A stretch of 44,147 bases of DNA from Flavobacteriaceae bacterium CRH (GTDB lineage: Bacteria > Bacteroidota > Bacteroidia > Flavobacteriales > Flavobacteriaceae), in assembly GCA_001507425.1 (NCBI GenBank), contig LMAJ01000033.1, positions 1 through 44,147 of the forward strand, in the 5' to 3' direction. The notes beneath the pieces are model-generated. The model was not told the origin of the DNA. It made no database searches and saw nothing but the letters and a program-made list of their open reading frames with translations. Below are positions 1-9,309 of this stretch, piece by piece. Both the position numbers and the translations under genes were made by a program. Positions within the stretch are counted from its first letter, which is position 1; each line of letters starts with the position of its first letter.

Positions 1-165
1 CTTTTGTTTTAAAAACAAGTAAGATATTCTTTATAAACACTACTTTTTGAGGTGGTCACTTTGAACCGGAATCAACTGATCTTTTTTACAAGAATAGGGT
101 GGTCACTTTAAACCGGAATCAATTGCTCTCTTTTACCGGAATGGGATGCTCACTTTTACCAGAAT
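1..165. mobile_element. Terminal repeats of an IS21-family-like insertion sequence (left edge)
   Basis: Five tandem units of about 22-24 bp end in CCGGAAT or a variant (51-72, 73-95, 96-119, 120-142, 143-165). The odd-numbered units share GGTGGTCACTTT..ACCGGAAT or GCTCACTTTTACCAGAAT. Multiple short terminal repeats of this kind are known for IS21-family elements. The last unit stops exactly where SusC coding sequence begins at about 166, so this is read as the IS tip inserted into the receptor gene. The outermost unit resembles the tip at 43984-44005 on the other strand. No transposase coding is recognisable in the first 50 bases, so I cannot say whether this is the istA or the istB end. Confidence 0.72.
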
Positions 166-2640
166 TTGCAGATAAGGGGACAGAACAGTATCAGAACGGA
201 TGCCAATGCACCTCTGTATATTATTGATGGTGTACCCTATTCCTCGGAACCCGTTGGGTCCTTTTATACTGGAACAACTTTCCCCACACTTACCAGTCCT
301 TTAAACAGTATAAATCCTGACGCGATCGAAAGCATAGAAATTCTAAAAGATGCAGATGCTACCTCTATCTACGGATCAAGAGGTGCCAACGGTGTTGTTT
401 TGATTACAACCAAGAAGGGTAAAGCCGGAAAAACAAAGTTTACCGTGACGGCATCGACAGGTACTGGGACTGTAACTAAGTTTATAAAACTGATGAATAC
501 ACAAGAGTACTTGGATATGCGCAGACAGGCCTTTATAAATGACGGGATTAGCGAGTACGGGATTTCTGACTATGATATAAACGGCACATGGGATCAAAAC
601 CGCTATACAGACTGGCAGAAAGAACTACTTGGAGGAACAGCTCAAATAACGGACCTGCATGCATCTGTATCAGGAGGTTCAGAGAACACACAGTTTCTGG
701 TCAGTGGTTCTTACCATACAGAATCTACTGTGTTTGCGGGTGATTTTTTATACCGAAAAGGGGGCAGCCAGATAAATTTAAACCACCAGTCAGAGGATAA
801 TAAATTTAAGCTGACATTCTCGGCAGGATTTAATAGACAGGATAATAACCAGCCGTCATTTGATTTTACCTATGATGCGCGGGCACTGCCTCCTAATGCG
901 CCAGCTTTATATAATTCCGATGGTGAACTAAATTGGGAAAACGGAACTTGGGATAATCCGCTTAGGAATCTTAATACGGAATTTGAATCTGCAACCAATG
1001 ATTTAACAGCAAATACAACTCTTACATACGAACTGGCAAAAGGATTATCGGTAAAAAGTAACCTTGGATATACAATCTTGCATAATGATGAAACCCGAAT
1101 CGTGCCATCCACAATTTATAATCCGGCAAATAATGTAAGCAGTGCAGGTTCTGCTATTTTTTTAAATAATACAGATCGCTCGTCATGGATTATAGAACCA
1201 CAGATCAACTGGAAAAAAGATCTTGGTAAATCTAATCTCGACATTCTCTTGGGAGCCACATTTCAAAGCCAGGAGTCCCAATCACTTGTTCAGTCTGGAA
1301 CAGGTTTCGCTTCCAACAATCTAATTTATAACCTTGCCGCCGCAAAGAATGTACGTGTGCTCACTAACGACCAGACTCAGTATAAATATCAGGCTATTTT
1401 CGGAAGGATAAATTACAACCTCAAAGAGCGGTATATCATCAATCTGACAGCAAGACGAGATGGATCCAGTCGTTTTGGTCCCGGAAATCAATTTGCTTAT
1501 TTCGGGGCAGCAGGTCTGGCTTGGATTTTTTCAAATGAAAATTTACTAAAAGACAGCTCATGGCTAAGTTTTGGTAAAATCCGTTCCAGTTATGGAACAA
1601 CAGGAAATGATCAAATCGGTGATTATCAATTTCTTGACACCTATACCACCTCATCAGTGCTTTATGGTGGCAACACCGGACTTTCTCCCTCCAGATTGTA
1701 TAATGCAGATTTTGGATGGGAGACAAATAAAAAATTTGAAGCGGCGCTCGAACTTGGTTTTTTTCAGGATCGCATATTTGTAACAGGAGCTTGGTATCAA
1801 AATAGATCGTCCAATCAGCTGGTGGGCCTATCCTTGCCGGGAACAACAGGTTTTACAAGCATACAGTCTAATCTTGACGCTGTTGTAGAAAACAGCGGAC
1901 TGGAATTTACACTTCGTACCAGTAATTTTGTAAAAGGAAATTTTACCTGGATAACAAATCTAAACTTAACGTTTGCCAACAATAAATTGGTACGTTTTCC
2001 AGGTCTGGAAAGCTCAGCCTACAGCCAGCAGTACCGCATTGGAAAACCTTTAAATATTGCACTGCTCTACGACCTCAAAGGTGTTAATCCGCAGACAGGC
2101 TTATATGAATTCGAGGATTTAAATGGCGACGGAAGTATTACATTTCCCGAAGATAGACAGGCAATGGCCGATCTGAATCCGAAATATTTCGGAGGAATTC
2201 AAAATCAGCTGACTTATAAAGGAATCACTTTAGATTTTTTATTTCAGTTGGTAAAACAGAAAAACAGAACCTATCCAATGGGACCTGCTGGAATGATGTC
2301 CAATCAGCAGCAAAGAATAACCAGCAGCTGGAGGGAACAGAACGATATTGCGCCATATCAGATCTACACGACCGGGTATAACGATGATGCTATGGCAGCC
2401 AGTTATTTACTTGATGAAAGCACGGGATCTGTTACCGATGCTTCATTCGTTCGGTTGAAAAATATATCTCTTTCCTACAACCTGCCTCTTTCATTAAAAG
2501 AAACCCAGTGTAAAATTATGCTGCAGGGGCAGAACCTTTTGACATTCACAAAATATAAGGATGGGGATCCGGAATTTTTAAGTTACGGTTTTCTGCCGCC
2601 ACTAAAAGTTATAACAGCAGGAATACAATTAATTTTTTAA
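166..2640 (+). CDS. SusC/RagA-family TonB-dependent outer-membrane receptor, 5' end removed by IS insertion
   Basis: This is an outer-membrane beta-barrel that imports a substrate together with the SusD lipoprotein, powered by TonB. The frame opens inside the plug domain: RGQNSI is followed by APLYIIDGVPY, then the conserved SIEILKDADATSIYGSRG and GVVLITTKKGK. The remainder is the barrel, with an aromatic C-terminus (..GIQLIF). Family members are about 1000 residues and 824 remain. The signal peptide, the carboxypeptidase-regulatory-like domain and the first part of the plug are missing. Codon 166 is TTG and is simply the first whole codon after the IS repeats, not a start. The gene is probably non-functional unless a fusion restores its start. 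It lies 10 bp before susD, which is typical operon spacing. The substrate cannot be read from sequence; the neighbouring peptidase suggests peptides (inference). Confidence 0.9.
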   Translation: MQIRGQNSIRTDANAPLYIIDGVPYSSEPVGSFYTGTTFPTLTSPLNSINPDAIESIEILKDADATSIYGSRGANGVVLITTKKGKAGKTKFTVTASTGTGTVTKFIKLMNTQEYLDMRRQAFINDGISEYGISDYDINGTWDQNRYTDWQKELLGGTAQITDLHASVSGGSENTQFLVSGSYHTESTVFAGDFLYRKGGSQINLNHQSEDNKFKLTFSAGFNRQDNNQPSFDFTYDARALPPNAPALYNSDGELNWENGTWDNPLRNLNTEFESATNDLTANTTLTYELAKGLSVKSNLGYTILHNDETRIVPSTIYNPANNVSSAGSAIFLNNTDRSSWIIEPQINWKKDLGKSNLDILLGATFQSQESQSLVQSGTGFASNNLIYNLAAAKNVRVLTNDQTQYKYQAIFGRINYNLKERYIINLTARRDGSSRFGPGNQFAYFGAAGLAWIFSNENLLKDSSWLSFGKIRSSYGTTGNDQIGDYQFLDTYTTSSVLYGGNTGLSPSRLYNADFGWETNKKFEAALELGFFQDRIFVTGAWYQNRSSNQLVGLSLPGTTGFTSIQSNLDAVVENSGLEFTLRTSNFVKGNFTWITNLNLTFANNKLVRFPGLESSAYSQQYRIGKPLNIALLYDLKGVNPQTGLYEFEDLNGDGSITFPEDRQAMADLNPKYFGGIQNQLTYKGITLDFLFQLVKQKNRTYPMGPAGMMSNQQQRITSSWREQNDIAPYQIYTTGYNDDAMAASYLLDESTGSVTDASFVRLKNISLSYNLPLSLKETQCKIMLQGQNLLTFTKYKDGDPEFLSYGFLPPLKVITAGIQLIF

Positions 2641-2650
2641 ATCAATTAAT

Positions 2651-4036
2651 ATGAAAACACTTTTTAACACATTGATCAATGCCTTGTGCCATATTATTAT
2701 AATTTCGATGTTCTCCTGTGATTCGTTTGTAGAAGTTGATCTGCCAAAATCCCAGCTGACCACACCAACTGTTTTTGAAGACTATAATACTGCCAGTGCA
2801 GCACTTTTAAATATTTACTCCAATATTAGGGATGCAGGAATTTTCACTGGAACAGCTGTAGGTATTTCAAATCAGCTTGGCAACTATGCAGATGAAATTA
2901 AAAGCAGTGAAAGTCCAACCAATTCCAGTTTAAGTTTTTATAAAAATACACTTTTGCCTGCCAACACTGTTATCAGTGGGTACTGGAACGCAGCTTATAA
3001 TCAAATTTATGCTGCAAATGGGATAATCGAAGGCTCAGCTGCAAGTAGCAATCTTACCCTTGAGCAGAAGAATCAGCTTCAGGGAGAAGCATTGTTTATC
3101 AGGGCACTGGTTCATTTCTATCTTACAAACCTTTTTGGAGATATACCCTATATTATTAGCACTGATTATAAAGAAAACAGCACTGTTAGCAGAAAACCTG
3201 TTGCGGAGATATATGGAAAGCTTACAACAGATCTTGAAAATGCTATTCTTTTACTGCCTGTTCAGTATCAGGGTCAGGAAAGAGTGCGTCCTAATGTTTT
3301 AACTGCAAAAGCTCTTCTTGCCAGAGTCTATTTGTATTCAAAAGCTTATCCGGAAGCGGCAAATGCCTCCTCTGCTGTACTTAACAGAGAAGAACTTTAT
3401 CATCTGGAAAGTCCCGACCGTGCATTTTTATTGAATTCAAATGAAACTATATGGCAGCTGCAAGCCGGAGCTGCAGGTAGAAATACAGCAGAAGCTGCCA
3501 CTTTTACTTTTATTTCGATTCCTCCCCCTCGTGTTTCGCTCAGCAATTTTCTGGTGGATTCATTTGGGGCTGGTGATCTGCGCAGGTCCCTGTGGATAAA
3601 AGCGGTTACAAAAAATACTTCTACATTTTACCACGCATATAAATACAAAGAAAACAACTCAACAGCAGTTTCAAAAGAATATGCAATAATGTTTCGATTA
3701 GCCGAGCAGTATCTTATCAGAGCAGAGGCCAGGGCCTATCAGGGAGATCTAATTGGTGCCAAGGAAGATTTAAATAAAGTAAGGCATCGCGCAGGCCTTA
3801 TTGACACTTCAGCTGCAACGCAGCAGGAAATTTTGGACGCCATAATTATTGAGAGAAAATGGGAACTTTTTACTGAGTACGGACATCGTTTTTTTGATCT
3901 TAAAAGGACGGCTAAATTAGACATTGTACTAAGTGGAATTAAGCCTGGCTGGAATACAACTGATAATTTATTACCTATTCCTCAAAGTGAGTTTAGTGCA
4001 AATCCTTTTCTTGGTTCTCAAAATCCGGGATATTAA
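2651..4036 (+). CDS. SusD/RagB-family nutrient-binding outer-membrane lipoprotein
   Basis: This is a surface lipoprotein that caps the SusC barrel and binds its ligand. The N-terminus is a lipoprotein signal peptide with lipobox SMFSC (Cys23), followed by an acidic stretch. The SusD-like TPR helices follow: the region with QGEALFIRALVHFYL, then LTAKALLARVYLYS, then RLAEQYLIRAEARA. The C-terminus has the family signature LLPIPQSEF..NPGY. Its 461 residues fall in the usual 450-600 range. It starts 10 bp after susC stops and is followed 10 bp later by a secreted S9 peptidase. With susC cut by the IS, expression of this gene may depend on a promoter reading out of the IS or on an internal one. 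Confidence 0.93.
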   Translation: MKTLFNTLINALCHIIIISMFSCDSFVEVDLPKSQLTTPTVFEDYNTASAALLNIYSNIRDAGIFTGTAVGISNQLGNYADEIKSSESPTNSSLSFYKNTLLPANTVISGYWNAAYNQIYAANGIIEGSAASSNLTLEQKNQLQGEALFIRALVHFYLTNLFGDIPYIISTDYKENSTVSRKPVAEIYGKLTTDLENAILLLPVQYQGQERVRPNVLTAKALLARVYLYSKAYPEAANASSAVLNREELYHLESPDRAFLLNSNETIWQLQAGAAGRNTAEAATFTFISIPPPRVSLSNFLVDSFGAGDLRRSLWIKAVTKNTSTFYHAYKYKENNSTAVSKEYAIMFRLAEQYLIRAEARAYQGDLIGAKEDLNKVRHRAGLIDTSAATQQEILDAIIIERKWELFTEYGHRFFDLKRTAKLDIVLSGIKPGWNTTDNLLPIPQSEFSANPFLGSQNPGY

Positions 4037-4046
4037 ATTTATAATT

Positions 4047-6695
4047 ATGTTTTTCAATATAATAAAGAAGCATCTGAGAACCATGAGGTTCTGTGAAATG
4101 CAATGCCCACTATATTTAGTTTTATTATTTATTTTGCCATTAGTAGCCTGTCCCTTATGGGGGCAGGTGGTGCAAAAAAAAGTCTTGTCACCTGATGAGT
4201 ACCATTTTTGGGGAGACGTTCGTTTAGAGAAAGTAAGCCATGATGAGAAATGGGCAGTATACAATATGGAGTATACCAGCGGAAACGATACTTTATTTGT
4301 TCAGAATATCGAAAAAAATACTACATATGCTTTTCCGGACGGCGAAAACGGCAGCTTTGCACCTAATGATATATTCGTTTGCCGTTCAGGAGATAACCTG
4401 CATATTCTTAATTTGAAAACTTCAAAAAAAGAAACAGTACCCAATGTGATGCAGTATTCATTAAGTGAAACAGGATATTTAATTTGTTTGCGAACAAATA
4501 AGAATAATAAAAAAAACCTTGAAATCAGATCGATGCAAAGCGGAAGCATCAAAAAGATCAATGATATAACTAGTTATCTGATGAGTCCTGATGGTAAAAA
4601 TTTGGTCTATACAACCTTATTGGATAACAGGAATGCTATTGCTTTAATTAGTATTAAAAAACCGGAACAGATAAAATGGTTTCAGCAGGACAGCAGGGAA
4701 AAATTCATAGGTTTGACATGGCAGAAAGAAGGCAATGCGCTGGCCTTTATAAAGCAGTATGATAATTCCAAAGAAAATATTTTGTTTCTATACAACCTAT
4801 TGAATCATGAATTATATCATCTTAGCGCATCTGATATAAATTTCCCGGAAAATTGGTCCATAGTAAATGACACTTTTCGAAAAATTCTAATATCTGAAGA
4901 CCTGCATAAAGTTTTTTTTGCTGTTGTTACCTCATCTGCTGTAATACAGCAGGAATCAAATGTTGAGATATGGAATGCAAATGATAAGTGGATATATCCG
5001 GTTGAAAAATTTCAGGGCAGTATTGAAAAGAAATCAAAATTAGGTTTATGGCAGCCTATAGAAGGCAAAGTAAATATTATTACCTCAAATGAGTTATCAA
5101 GTGTTATGCTTACCGCCGATATGAAGTATGCTGTATTATCAAATCCTAAAGCGTATGAACCCCAATTTGAAATAGAAGGTCCGAGAGATTATTACATCTT
5201 AAACTTGAAAACTTTCGAGAAAAAATTAATTCTGGAAAAACATCCCTATGATTTAGAGGCATTGAACCCTTCGCCCACAGGAAAATACCTGGCGTACTTT
5301 AAAGAAAATAACTGGTGGGTTTATAATCCGGCCACTGATGCCCATACAAATATTACTGCCTCGACAGGCATTAAATTCAAGGGAAAAAAACAGGAACTTG
5401 TTCCGGAATCAGTCTATGGAAATCCAGGGTGGACACAAAAAGACAATGAGATTATCCTATACGACCAATACGATATTTGGACCATTACCCCTGATGGAAG
5501 TAATTTTAGAAGATTAACTAAAGGAAGGGAGCAGCAGATACAATACAGAATTATTAATCCGTCTGTCAATTATAGAAAACTCGTATATGACGGACCCGTT
5601 GTAGAGACCTTTGACCTGAACAAAAAAATATTTCTAAGGGCAAAGGGAAATGACGGCAAGATGGGCTGTTTTAGATGGGATAAGTCTTTCTTTGAAAAAA
5701 AAATAGTCTATTTAGACAGTTATATTGATCAGTTTAAATACAGTGAGAAAAGAAATAAAATTTTCTATCGAGAGCAAAAATTTGACATTCCTCCACAACT
5801 CGTCAGCAGTACTAATTCATCGTTGCCGGTTAGTTTTTTTAAAAGCAATCCCCAGCATGAAAAATACTATTGGGGAAAAGCCGAACTGATTAATTTTAAA
5901 AATTCAAAAGATCAGAATTTAAAAGCTGTTCTATTATATCCCGCGGCTTACGATCCCAAAAAAAAATATCCAATGATTGTTAATATTTATCAGGGTAAAG
6001 CCGATGAGCTGCACCTCTATCAAAATCCAACCTTTGCAAACGAAGGAGGATTTAATGTTACTTTAATGACATTGGAAGGATATTTTGTACTTCTTCCCGA
6101 TATCAGCCTTATTTACCAGAGCCCAGGTATTTCTGCTGCTGACTGTGTGGTTTCTGCAACAACGGCAGTAATAAAAAAAGGGATTGTAAATTCGGCAAAA
6201 ATCGGACTTATGGGACATTCTTTCGGCGGATATGAGACCGCTTTTACTATTACACAGACCCCTATGTTTGCTGCTGCAATCGCCAGTGGGGCGATCACGG
6301 ACCTGGTAAGCCTTTATTATTCTGTCGGCAGATCTGGAAATCCAGAAATGTGGCGCTTTGAGGGCGAACAATGGAATATGGGTGGATCTCCACATGATAT
6401 ACCATCAAGCTATCATGCAAATTCGCCTCTTCCAAATGCTGTAAATATTCAATCACCTCTACTGCTGTGGAGTGGTAAAAATGACAAGCAGGTAGACATA
6501 CACCAGAGTTTAGAATTTTACCTGGCAATGCGCCGATTAAAGAAAAAAAGCATCATGCTTTTATATGCTGATGAAGGTCATGTTTTTACAAAACCAGACA
6601 ATCAAAAAGACATTACGATACGCATGATAGAATGGTTTAATTACTTCTTGAAGGATGATCATTCCTATTCTTGGATTAACAAAGGAGTACAATAG
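4047..6695 (+). CDS. Secreted S9-family (prolyl oligopeptidase-like) serine peptidase
   Basis: This is an alpha/beta-hydrolase peptidase with an N-terminal beta-propeller, probably acting in the periplasm or at the outer membrane on peptides. The ATG at 4047 (882 aa) is preferred because the open frame upstream overlaps susD. An alternative ATG is at 4083. The N-terminus is basic, then hydrophobic (LYLVLLFILPLVAC), so it is either a lipoprotein (LVAC) or cleaved after PLWGQ. The catalytic triad is visible: Ser725 in GHSFGGYE, Asp813 in SGKNDKQVD and His845 in DEGHVF. The length suits the S9 family (700-900 aa). It completes the susCD operon, so it probably processes the imported or captured peptide. 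The exact cleavage preference is unknown. Confidence 0.9.
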   Translation: MFFNIIKKHLRTMRFCEMQCPLYLVLLFILPLVACPLWGQVVQKKVLSPDEYHFWGDVRLEKVSHDEKWAVYNMEYTSGNDTLFVQNIEKNTTYAFPDGENGSFAPNDIFVCRSGDNLHILNLKTSKKETVPNVMQYSLSETGYLICLRTNKNNKKNLEIRSMQSGSIKKINDITSYLMSPDGKNLVYTTLLDNRNAIALISIKKPEQIKWFQQDSREKFIGLTWQKEGNALAFIKQYDNSKENILFLYNLLNHELYHLSASDINFPENWSIVNDTFRKILISEDLHKVFFAVVTSSAVIQQESNVEIWNANDKWIYPVEKFQGSIEKKSKLGLWQPIEGKVNIITSNELSSVMLTADMKYAVLSNPKAYEPQFEIEGPRDYYILNLKTFEKKLILEKHPYDLEALNPSPTGKYLAYFKENNWWVYNPATDAHTNITASTGIKFKGKKQELVPESVYGNPGWTQKDNEIILYDQYDIWTITPDGSNFRRLTKGREQQIQYRIINPSVNYRKLVYDGPVVETFDLNKKIFLRAKGNDGKMGCFRWDKSFFEKKIVYLDSYIDQFKYSEKRNKIFYREQKFDIPPQLVSSTNSSLPVSFFKSNPQHEKYYWGKAELINFKNSKDQNLKAVLLYPAAYDPKKKYPMIVNIYQGKADELHLYQNPTFANEGGFNVTLMTLEGYFVLLPDISLIYQSPGISAADCVVSATTAVIKKGIVNSAKIGLMGHSFGGYETAFTITQTPMFAAAIASGAITDLVSLYYSVGRSGNPEMWRFEGEQWNMGGSPHDIPSSYHANSPLPNAVNIQSPLLLWSGKNDKQVDIHQSLEFYLAMRRLKKKSIMLLYADEGHVFTKPDNQKDITIRMIEWFNYFLKDDHSYSWINKGVQ

Positions 6696-6710
6696 AAATT
6701 TATATAAGAA

Positions 6711-6732
6711 TGCAGTCCCAAATGGGACTGCA
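6711..6732. terminator. Bidirectional hairpin between convergent operons
   Basis: A perfect 9-bp stem (TGCAGTCCC / GGGACTGCA) has a 4-nt loop. It lies 16 bp after the S9 peptidase stop and 20 bp before the stop of the opposing DUF6520 gene. The flanks are moderately T-rich on both strands, so it could end both transcripts. Confidence 0.7.
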
Positions 6733-6752
6733 CTCTTCCATGAAAACGAAAA

Positions 6753-7049
6753 TTACTGACCATTTACAACACGATATAAAGGTTGAACACAATTGTTTTG
6801 GTCATCTTTTTCATAAGCAACAGGACCTGATGTTACGTTAAGACGACATAGCTGCGGCTTTTGAATGTTAGAGCAATCTATTGGTTCTTCTTCAGTACAG
6901 TCTCCATTTGAATCAGGAAAGTATCCTGGTCGGATGGCAAGGGTATCTGCTTTTGGCGAACTCTGCATGGAGGTAGTTGCAAAAGCTCCTGCCATTGCCA
7001 ATAATACGGCAGCCACAGGCATTCCATTTTTTAAAAATAAACTTTTCAT
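6753..7049 (-). CDS. DUF6520-family small secreted Cys-containing protein
   Basis: This is a 98-aa protein starting MKSLFLKNG. The frame extends 22 codons upstream but the ATG at 7049 gives the usual DUF6520 N-terminus. Residues 1-27 (..GMPVAAVLLAMAGAFATTSM) form a signal-like hydrophobic segment. The mature part is acidic and has four cysteines (51, 59, 68, 87). DUF6520 proteins are short, of unknown function, and typical of Bacteroidota. It lies 86 bp downstream of a MauE-like redox membrane protein on the same strand. That suggests the cysteines are oxidised or reduced by that partner (inference). The gene ends at a shared hairpin facing the susCD-peptidase operon. Confidence 0.75.
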   Translation of the reverse strand: MKSLFLKNGMPVAAVLLAMAGAFATTSMQSSPKADTLAIRPGYFPDSNGDCTEEEPIDCSNIQKPQLCRLNVTSGPVAYEKDDQNNCVQPLYRVVNGQ

Positions 7050-7135
7050 AATATTAAAATTTAAAATTATAATTTGATCTACTTTTTCTACAGGTTTCGA
7101 TCTGTTTCCTGTCACCAGCGCCGGTAAATTTTGAA

Positions 7136-8656
7136 TTATTTTATTTCGTCTTTTATTATTTTTTTTAATTCATAAACCACAAGATCATTCCCAATTATAG
7201 CATACAAATGCGTATCAGTTGCTGCAAAAGAATTAAGGACTTTGCTCGAAGTGTGGAAGAGAGGAAAACTGAGCAGATATGTATTGTTTTTTAGATCGTA
7301 TACGTCTATAATAAAGGATTTATCCCATAACTTTTTATTCTCATACCTGCCCTTTACCCTGGAATGCACGAAGAGCAGATTGCCGACTACTGCGGCATTT
7401 GCATTTACTACGAATGATGGTGTGGACATTGCATATTGTTTTCCATCCCTGAGGAGTGAAACCTTTAAATTTGGATGGCTTATAGTATCAATGGTATGTC
7501 CTCTGGTGATAAGTTTTCCGTTTTTTTCAGCGGTCATAAATTCATTGCGGTAATAGTATAGGTAGACAATTTTCTTTGCCGCTTCACTGTACAGAAGCGT
7601 TCCATCAGTATCAAAAATGCCATCATTGCGGCTCTGCAGAAGTTCTCTGCTATATGTTGTTTTTTGTTCGGCGTCAGCATTATAAATCCCCAAAACATTT
7701 GCCAGTTTTTTTGAATTGTTTGATCTGAATACTGCCATGCTGCTGTCAATTGGGACTATCCTTGTAAAGTAAGGAACTGAGTTTAATTCTCTAGTGATGG
7801 TCCAGTTTTTCATATCTCCTCTAAGGAGCACAGGAACATTCCCATCCGATAAATAAAAATAGGGTTCTCTGACACTTATCGTAATTGATTGGAAGGGGAT
7901 TTTTTTTGCATCGAAATGCAGTTTATCTAATTTTTTGTTCTTTAGATTTTGGTCCAATGAAAGTACATACATTGGATATTGATAGTTTCCAAGATAGATC
8001 CTGTTATTTGCAAAACCGGCAATATAATATGAATGATGTTTTAAATCTATTGTATTTGAAAACTCAGCTGGATGATTTGGATATGTTCTTATAAAAGGAT
8101 TGTTATGATGTATGATATTTTCAGAGGAAAGAAATAAAGCAATCACAATCAGTATACTGCCAACAATAATTCCAATTGTTAATTTAACCGTTCTGGTGCC
8201 TGTTGTAGATGCAGTAGCATTAATGTTGGTTTGTTTTTCTAGCACAATTGCAAAAAGGGCCAGGACAATAAATATACAATTGAAAATCAAGTGCATATTC
8301 CAGCTCATTTTCTCTAAAATCCCTCCGCAGGAACAGGGAATAAAAGAACTGAAATTTAGAATTATAAAAATATAAGCAGAAAACATTGTCATCAAACCCA
8401 GTGCAGCATACAAACCTATTGACTGCCATTTGGGTACTAGCAGTGCTGCAGCGATTAATAGTTCAATAATAATTACCAGCCACGAAATCCATGAGGCATA
8501 TATACTTAATAATGGAGACTGACCAAGCTGCACTTCAAAATTCTCAAAATTCAATAATTTACTTACTGCTGCATAAACAAAAAGAATTGTATACAAGAGA
8601 CAAATGATCTCCGCAATTGCTTTTTTACTATGTAAATTTAATTTTTTCATCTTCAT
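7136..8656 (-). CDS. MauE/DoxX-like redox-associated membrane protein with C-terminal extracytoplasmic domain
   Basis: The N-terminal 140 residues contain four hydrophobic segments and the motif PCSCGGILEKMSW, with Cys108 and Cys110. This is the CxC pattern of the MauE family, which supports disulfide chemistry in methylamine dehydrogenase maturation and is widespread in Bacteroidota in other contexts. A fifth hydrophobic segment (about 157-178) is followed by some 320 residues that look like a beta-rich extracytoplasmic sensor or propeller domain of unknown function. The ATG at 8656 is preferred; 8650 is also possible and the frame upstream begins only with TTG. It is encoded upstream of the DUF6520 peptide on the same strand. 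What it reduces or oxidises is not known. Confidence 0.75.
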   Translation of the reverse strand: MKMKKLNLHSKKAIAEIICLLYTILFVYAAVSKLLNFENFEVQLGQSPLLSIYASWISWLVIIIELLIAAALLVPKWQSIGLYAALGLMTMFSAYIFIILNFSSFIPCSCGGILEKMSWNMHLIFNCIFIVLALFAIVLEKQTNINATASTTGTRTVKLTIGIIVGSILIVIALFLSSENIIHHNNPFIRTYPNHPAEFSNTIDLKHHSYYIAGFANNRIYLGNYQYPMYVLSLDQNLKNKKLDKLHFDAKKIPFQSITISVREPYFYLSDGNVPVLLRGDMKNWTITRELNSVPYFTRIVPIDSSMAVFRSNNSKKLANVLGIYNADAEQKTTYSRELLQSRNDGIFDTDGTLLYSEAAKKIVYLYYYRNEFMTAEKNGKLITRGHTIDTISHPNLKVSLLRDGKQYAMSTPSFVVNANAAVVGNLLFVHSRVKGRYENKKLWDKSFIIDVYDLKNNTYLLSFPLFHTSSKVLNSFAATDTHLYAIIGNDLVVYELKKIIKDEIK

Positions 8657-8827
8657 AGATTTTGAAAATCGTTCCTGTTTCAAATTCTAGAAAGGATATC
8701 TTAACTTGAAGTTTTACTAATAAGAATTTGATAAGACAAAATTACAGTGGCCTCTGCAATAAACTGTTACCGAAAACAAGCCAAGATTTTTCAAAAACAA
8801 TCAATCATAGTTAAAAAAATAAAAAAA

Positions 8828-8859
8828 GACATCACTAAACTATTTTGTTTAGCAATGCC
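8828..8859 (-). terminator. Intrinsic terminator of the 96-aa gene
   Basis: On the minus strand GGCATTGCTAAAC pairs with GTTTAGTGATGTC (13 bp including G-T wobbles, 6-nt loop) and is followed by a run of seven T and more T. It lies 28 bp after the stop of the gene at 8888-9178. Confidence 0.8.
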
Positions 8860-8887
8860 TTGATTAAATAATTCAATTCAAAGAAAA

Positions 8888-9178
8888 TTACTTACCCGTT
8901 TCACTCAACGTTTTTAGTTTTTCACTAAGTTCAATCAGTCCGGCTTTTTGTAAACATTCATCTCCAAAGAATCTTAACTCCTGAAGATTTTCGTCTAGGA
9001 TACTCGTCATGAGAATTGAGGGTTTGTCATTGTCCTTAGCAGATAATCCACGTTCAATAACATGGTTTAATAGCAGTACATTTTTTCGTGAAATTTTCAA
9101 ATCAATCTTCACTACATCATTCATGCTTGGAATACTGAGTACAGTATCAAAAACCTTGGCCACATCATTTGTTGTCAT
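8888..9178 (-). CDS. Hypothetical protein (mobile-element associated)
   Basis: A 96-aa soluble protein with no signal peptide or membrane segment. It has a charged, mostly helical composition (..DVVKIDLKISRKNVLLLNHVIERGL..). I do not recognise a domain. The ATG at 9178 is chosen over the in-frame GTG at 9187. A good TAnnTTTG promoter box lies 35 bp upstream and a strong terminator downstream, so it is a monocistronic, probably real gene. Its place beside the probable oriT and the mob genes suggests it belongs to the mobile element. Confidence 0.6.
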   Translation of the reverse strand: MTTNDVAKVFDTVLSIPSMNDVVKIDLKISRKNVLLLNHVIERGLSAKDNDKPSILMTSILDENLQELRFFGDECLQKAGLIELSEKLKTLSETGK

Positions 9179-9212
9179 AATCTTCACGGTTTTAATTAAT
9201 AATTTATTTCTA

Positions 9213-9220
9213 CAAAGGTA
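9213..9220 (-). promoter_or_regulatory. Bacteroidota -7 box TACCTTTG
   Basis: The sequence exactly matches TAnnTTTG on the minus strand, 35 bp upstream of the ATG at 9178. The -33 element is weak (a TTTAAG around 9230-9236). Confidence 0.55.
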
Positions 9221-9241
9221 TAAAGCCTGTCTTAAAGTGTC

Positions 9242-9260
9242 ATGGACATAATATGTCCAT
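9242..9260. promoter_or_regulatory. 19-bp palindrome, possible operator
   Basis: ATGGACAT-AAT-ATGTCCAT is a perfect inverted repeat with 8-bp arms. It lies 22 bp upstream of the -7 box at 9213, just beyond the -33 position. It may bind a regulator of the 96-aa gene or be part of the transfer origin region. No regulator is encoded next to it. Confidence 0.45.
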
Positions 9261-9309
9261 CATAGGTAAAATCCATTTCGCTTACTTAATTTTGTCTCTG
9301 AAATAAAAA

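Noticed and set aside
51..165. CRISPR-like array of short repeats
   Set aside because: The 22-24 bp units are directly adjacent without spacers, vary between units and end exactly at a gene break. This fits IS21 terminal repeats, not CRISPR.
1439..1846. 135-codon minus-strand frame inside susC
   Set aside because: It is the antisense of a well-supported receptor gene. The product lacks any recognisable motif and no promoter or ribosome site is visible.
3933..4046. Upstream extension of the S9 peptidase frame into susD
   Set aside because: The extension overlaps susD by 104 bp in another frame, and a normal signal peptide begins at the ATG at 4047.
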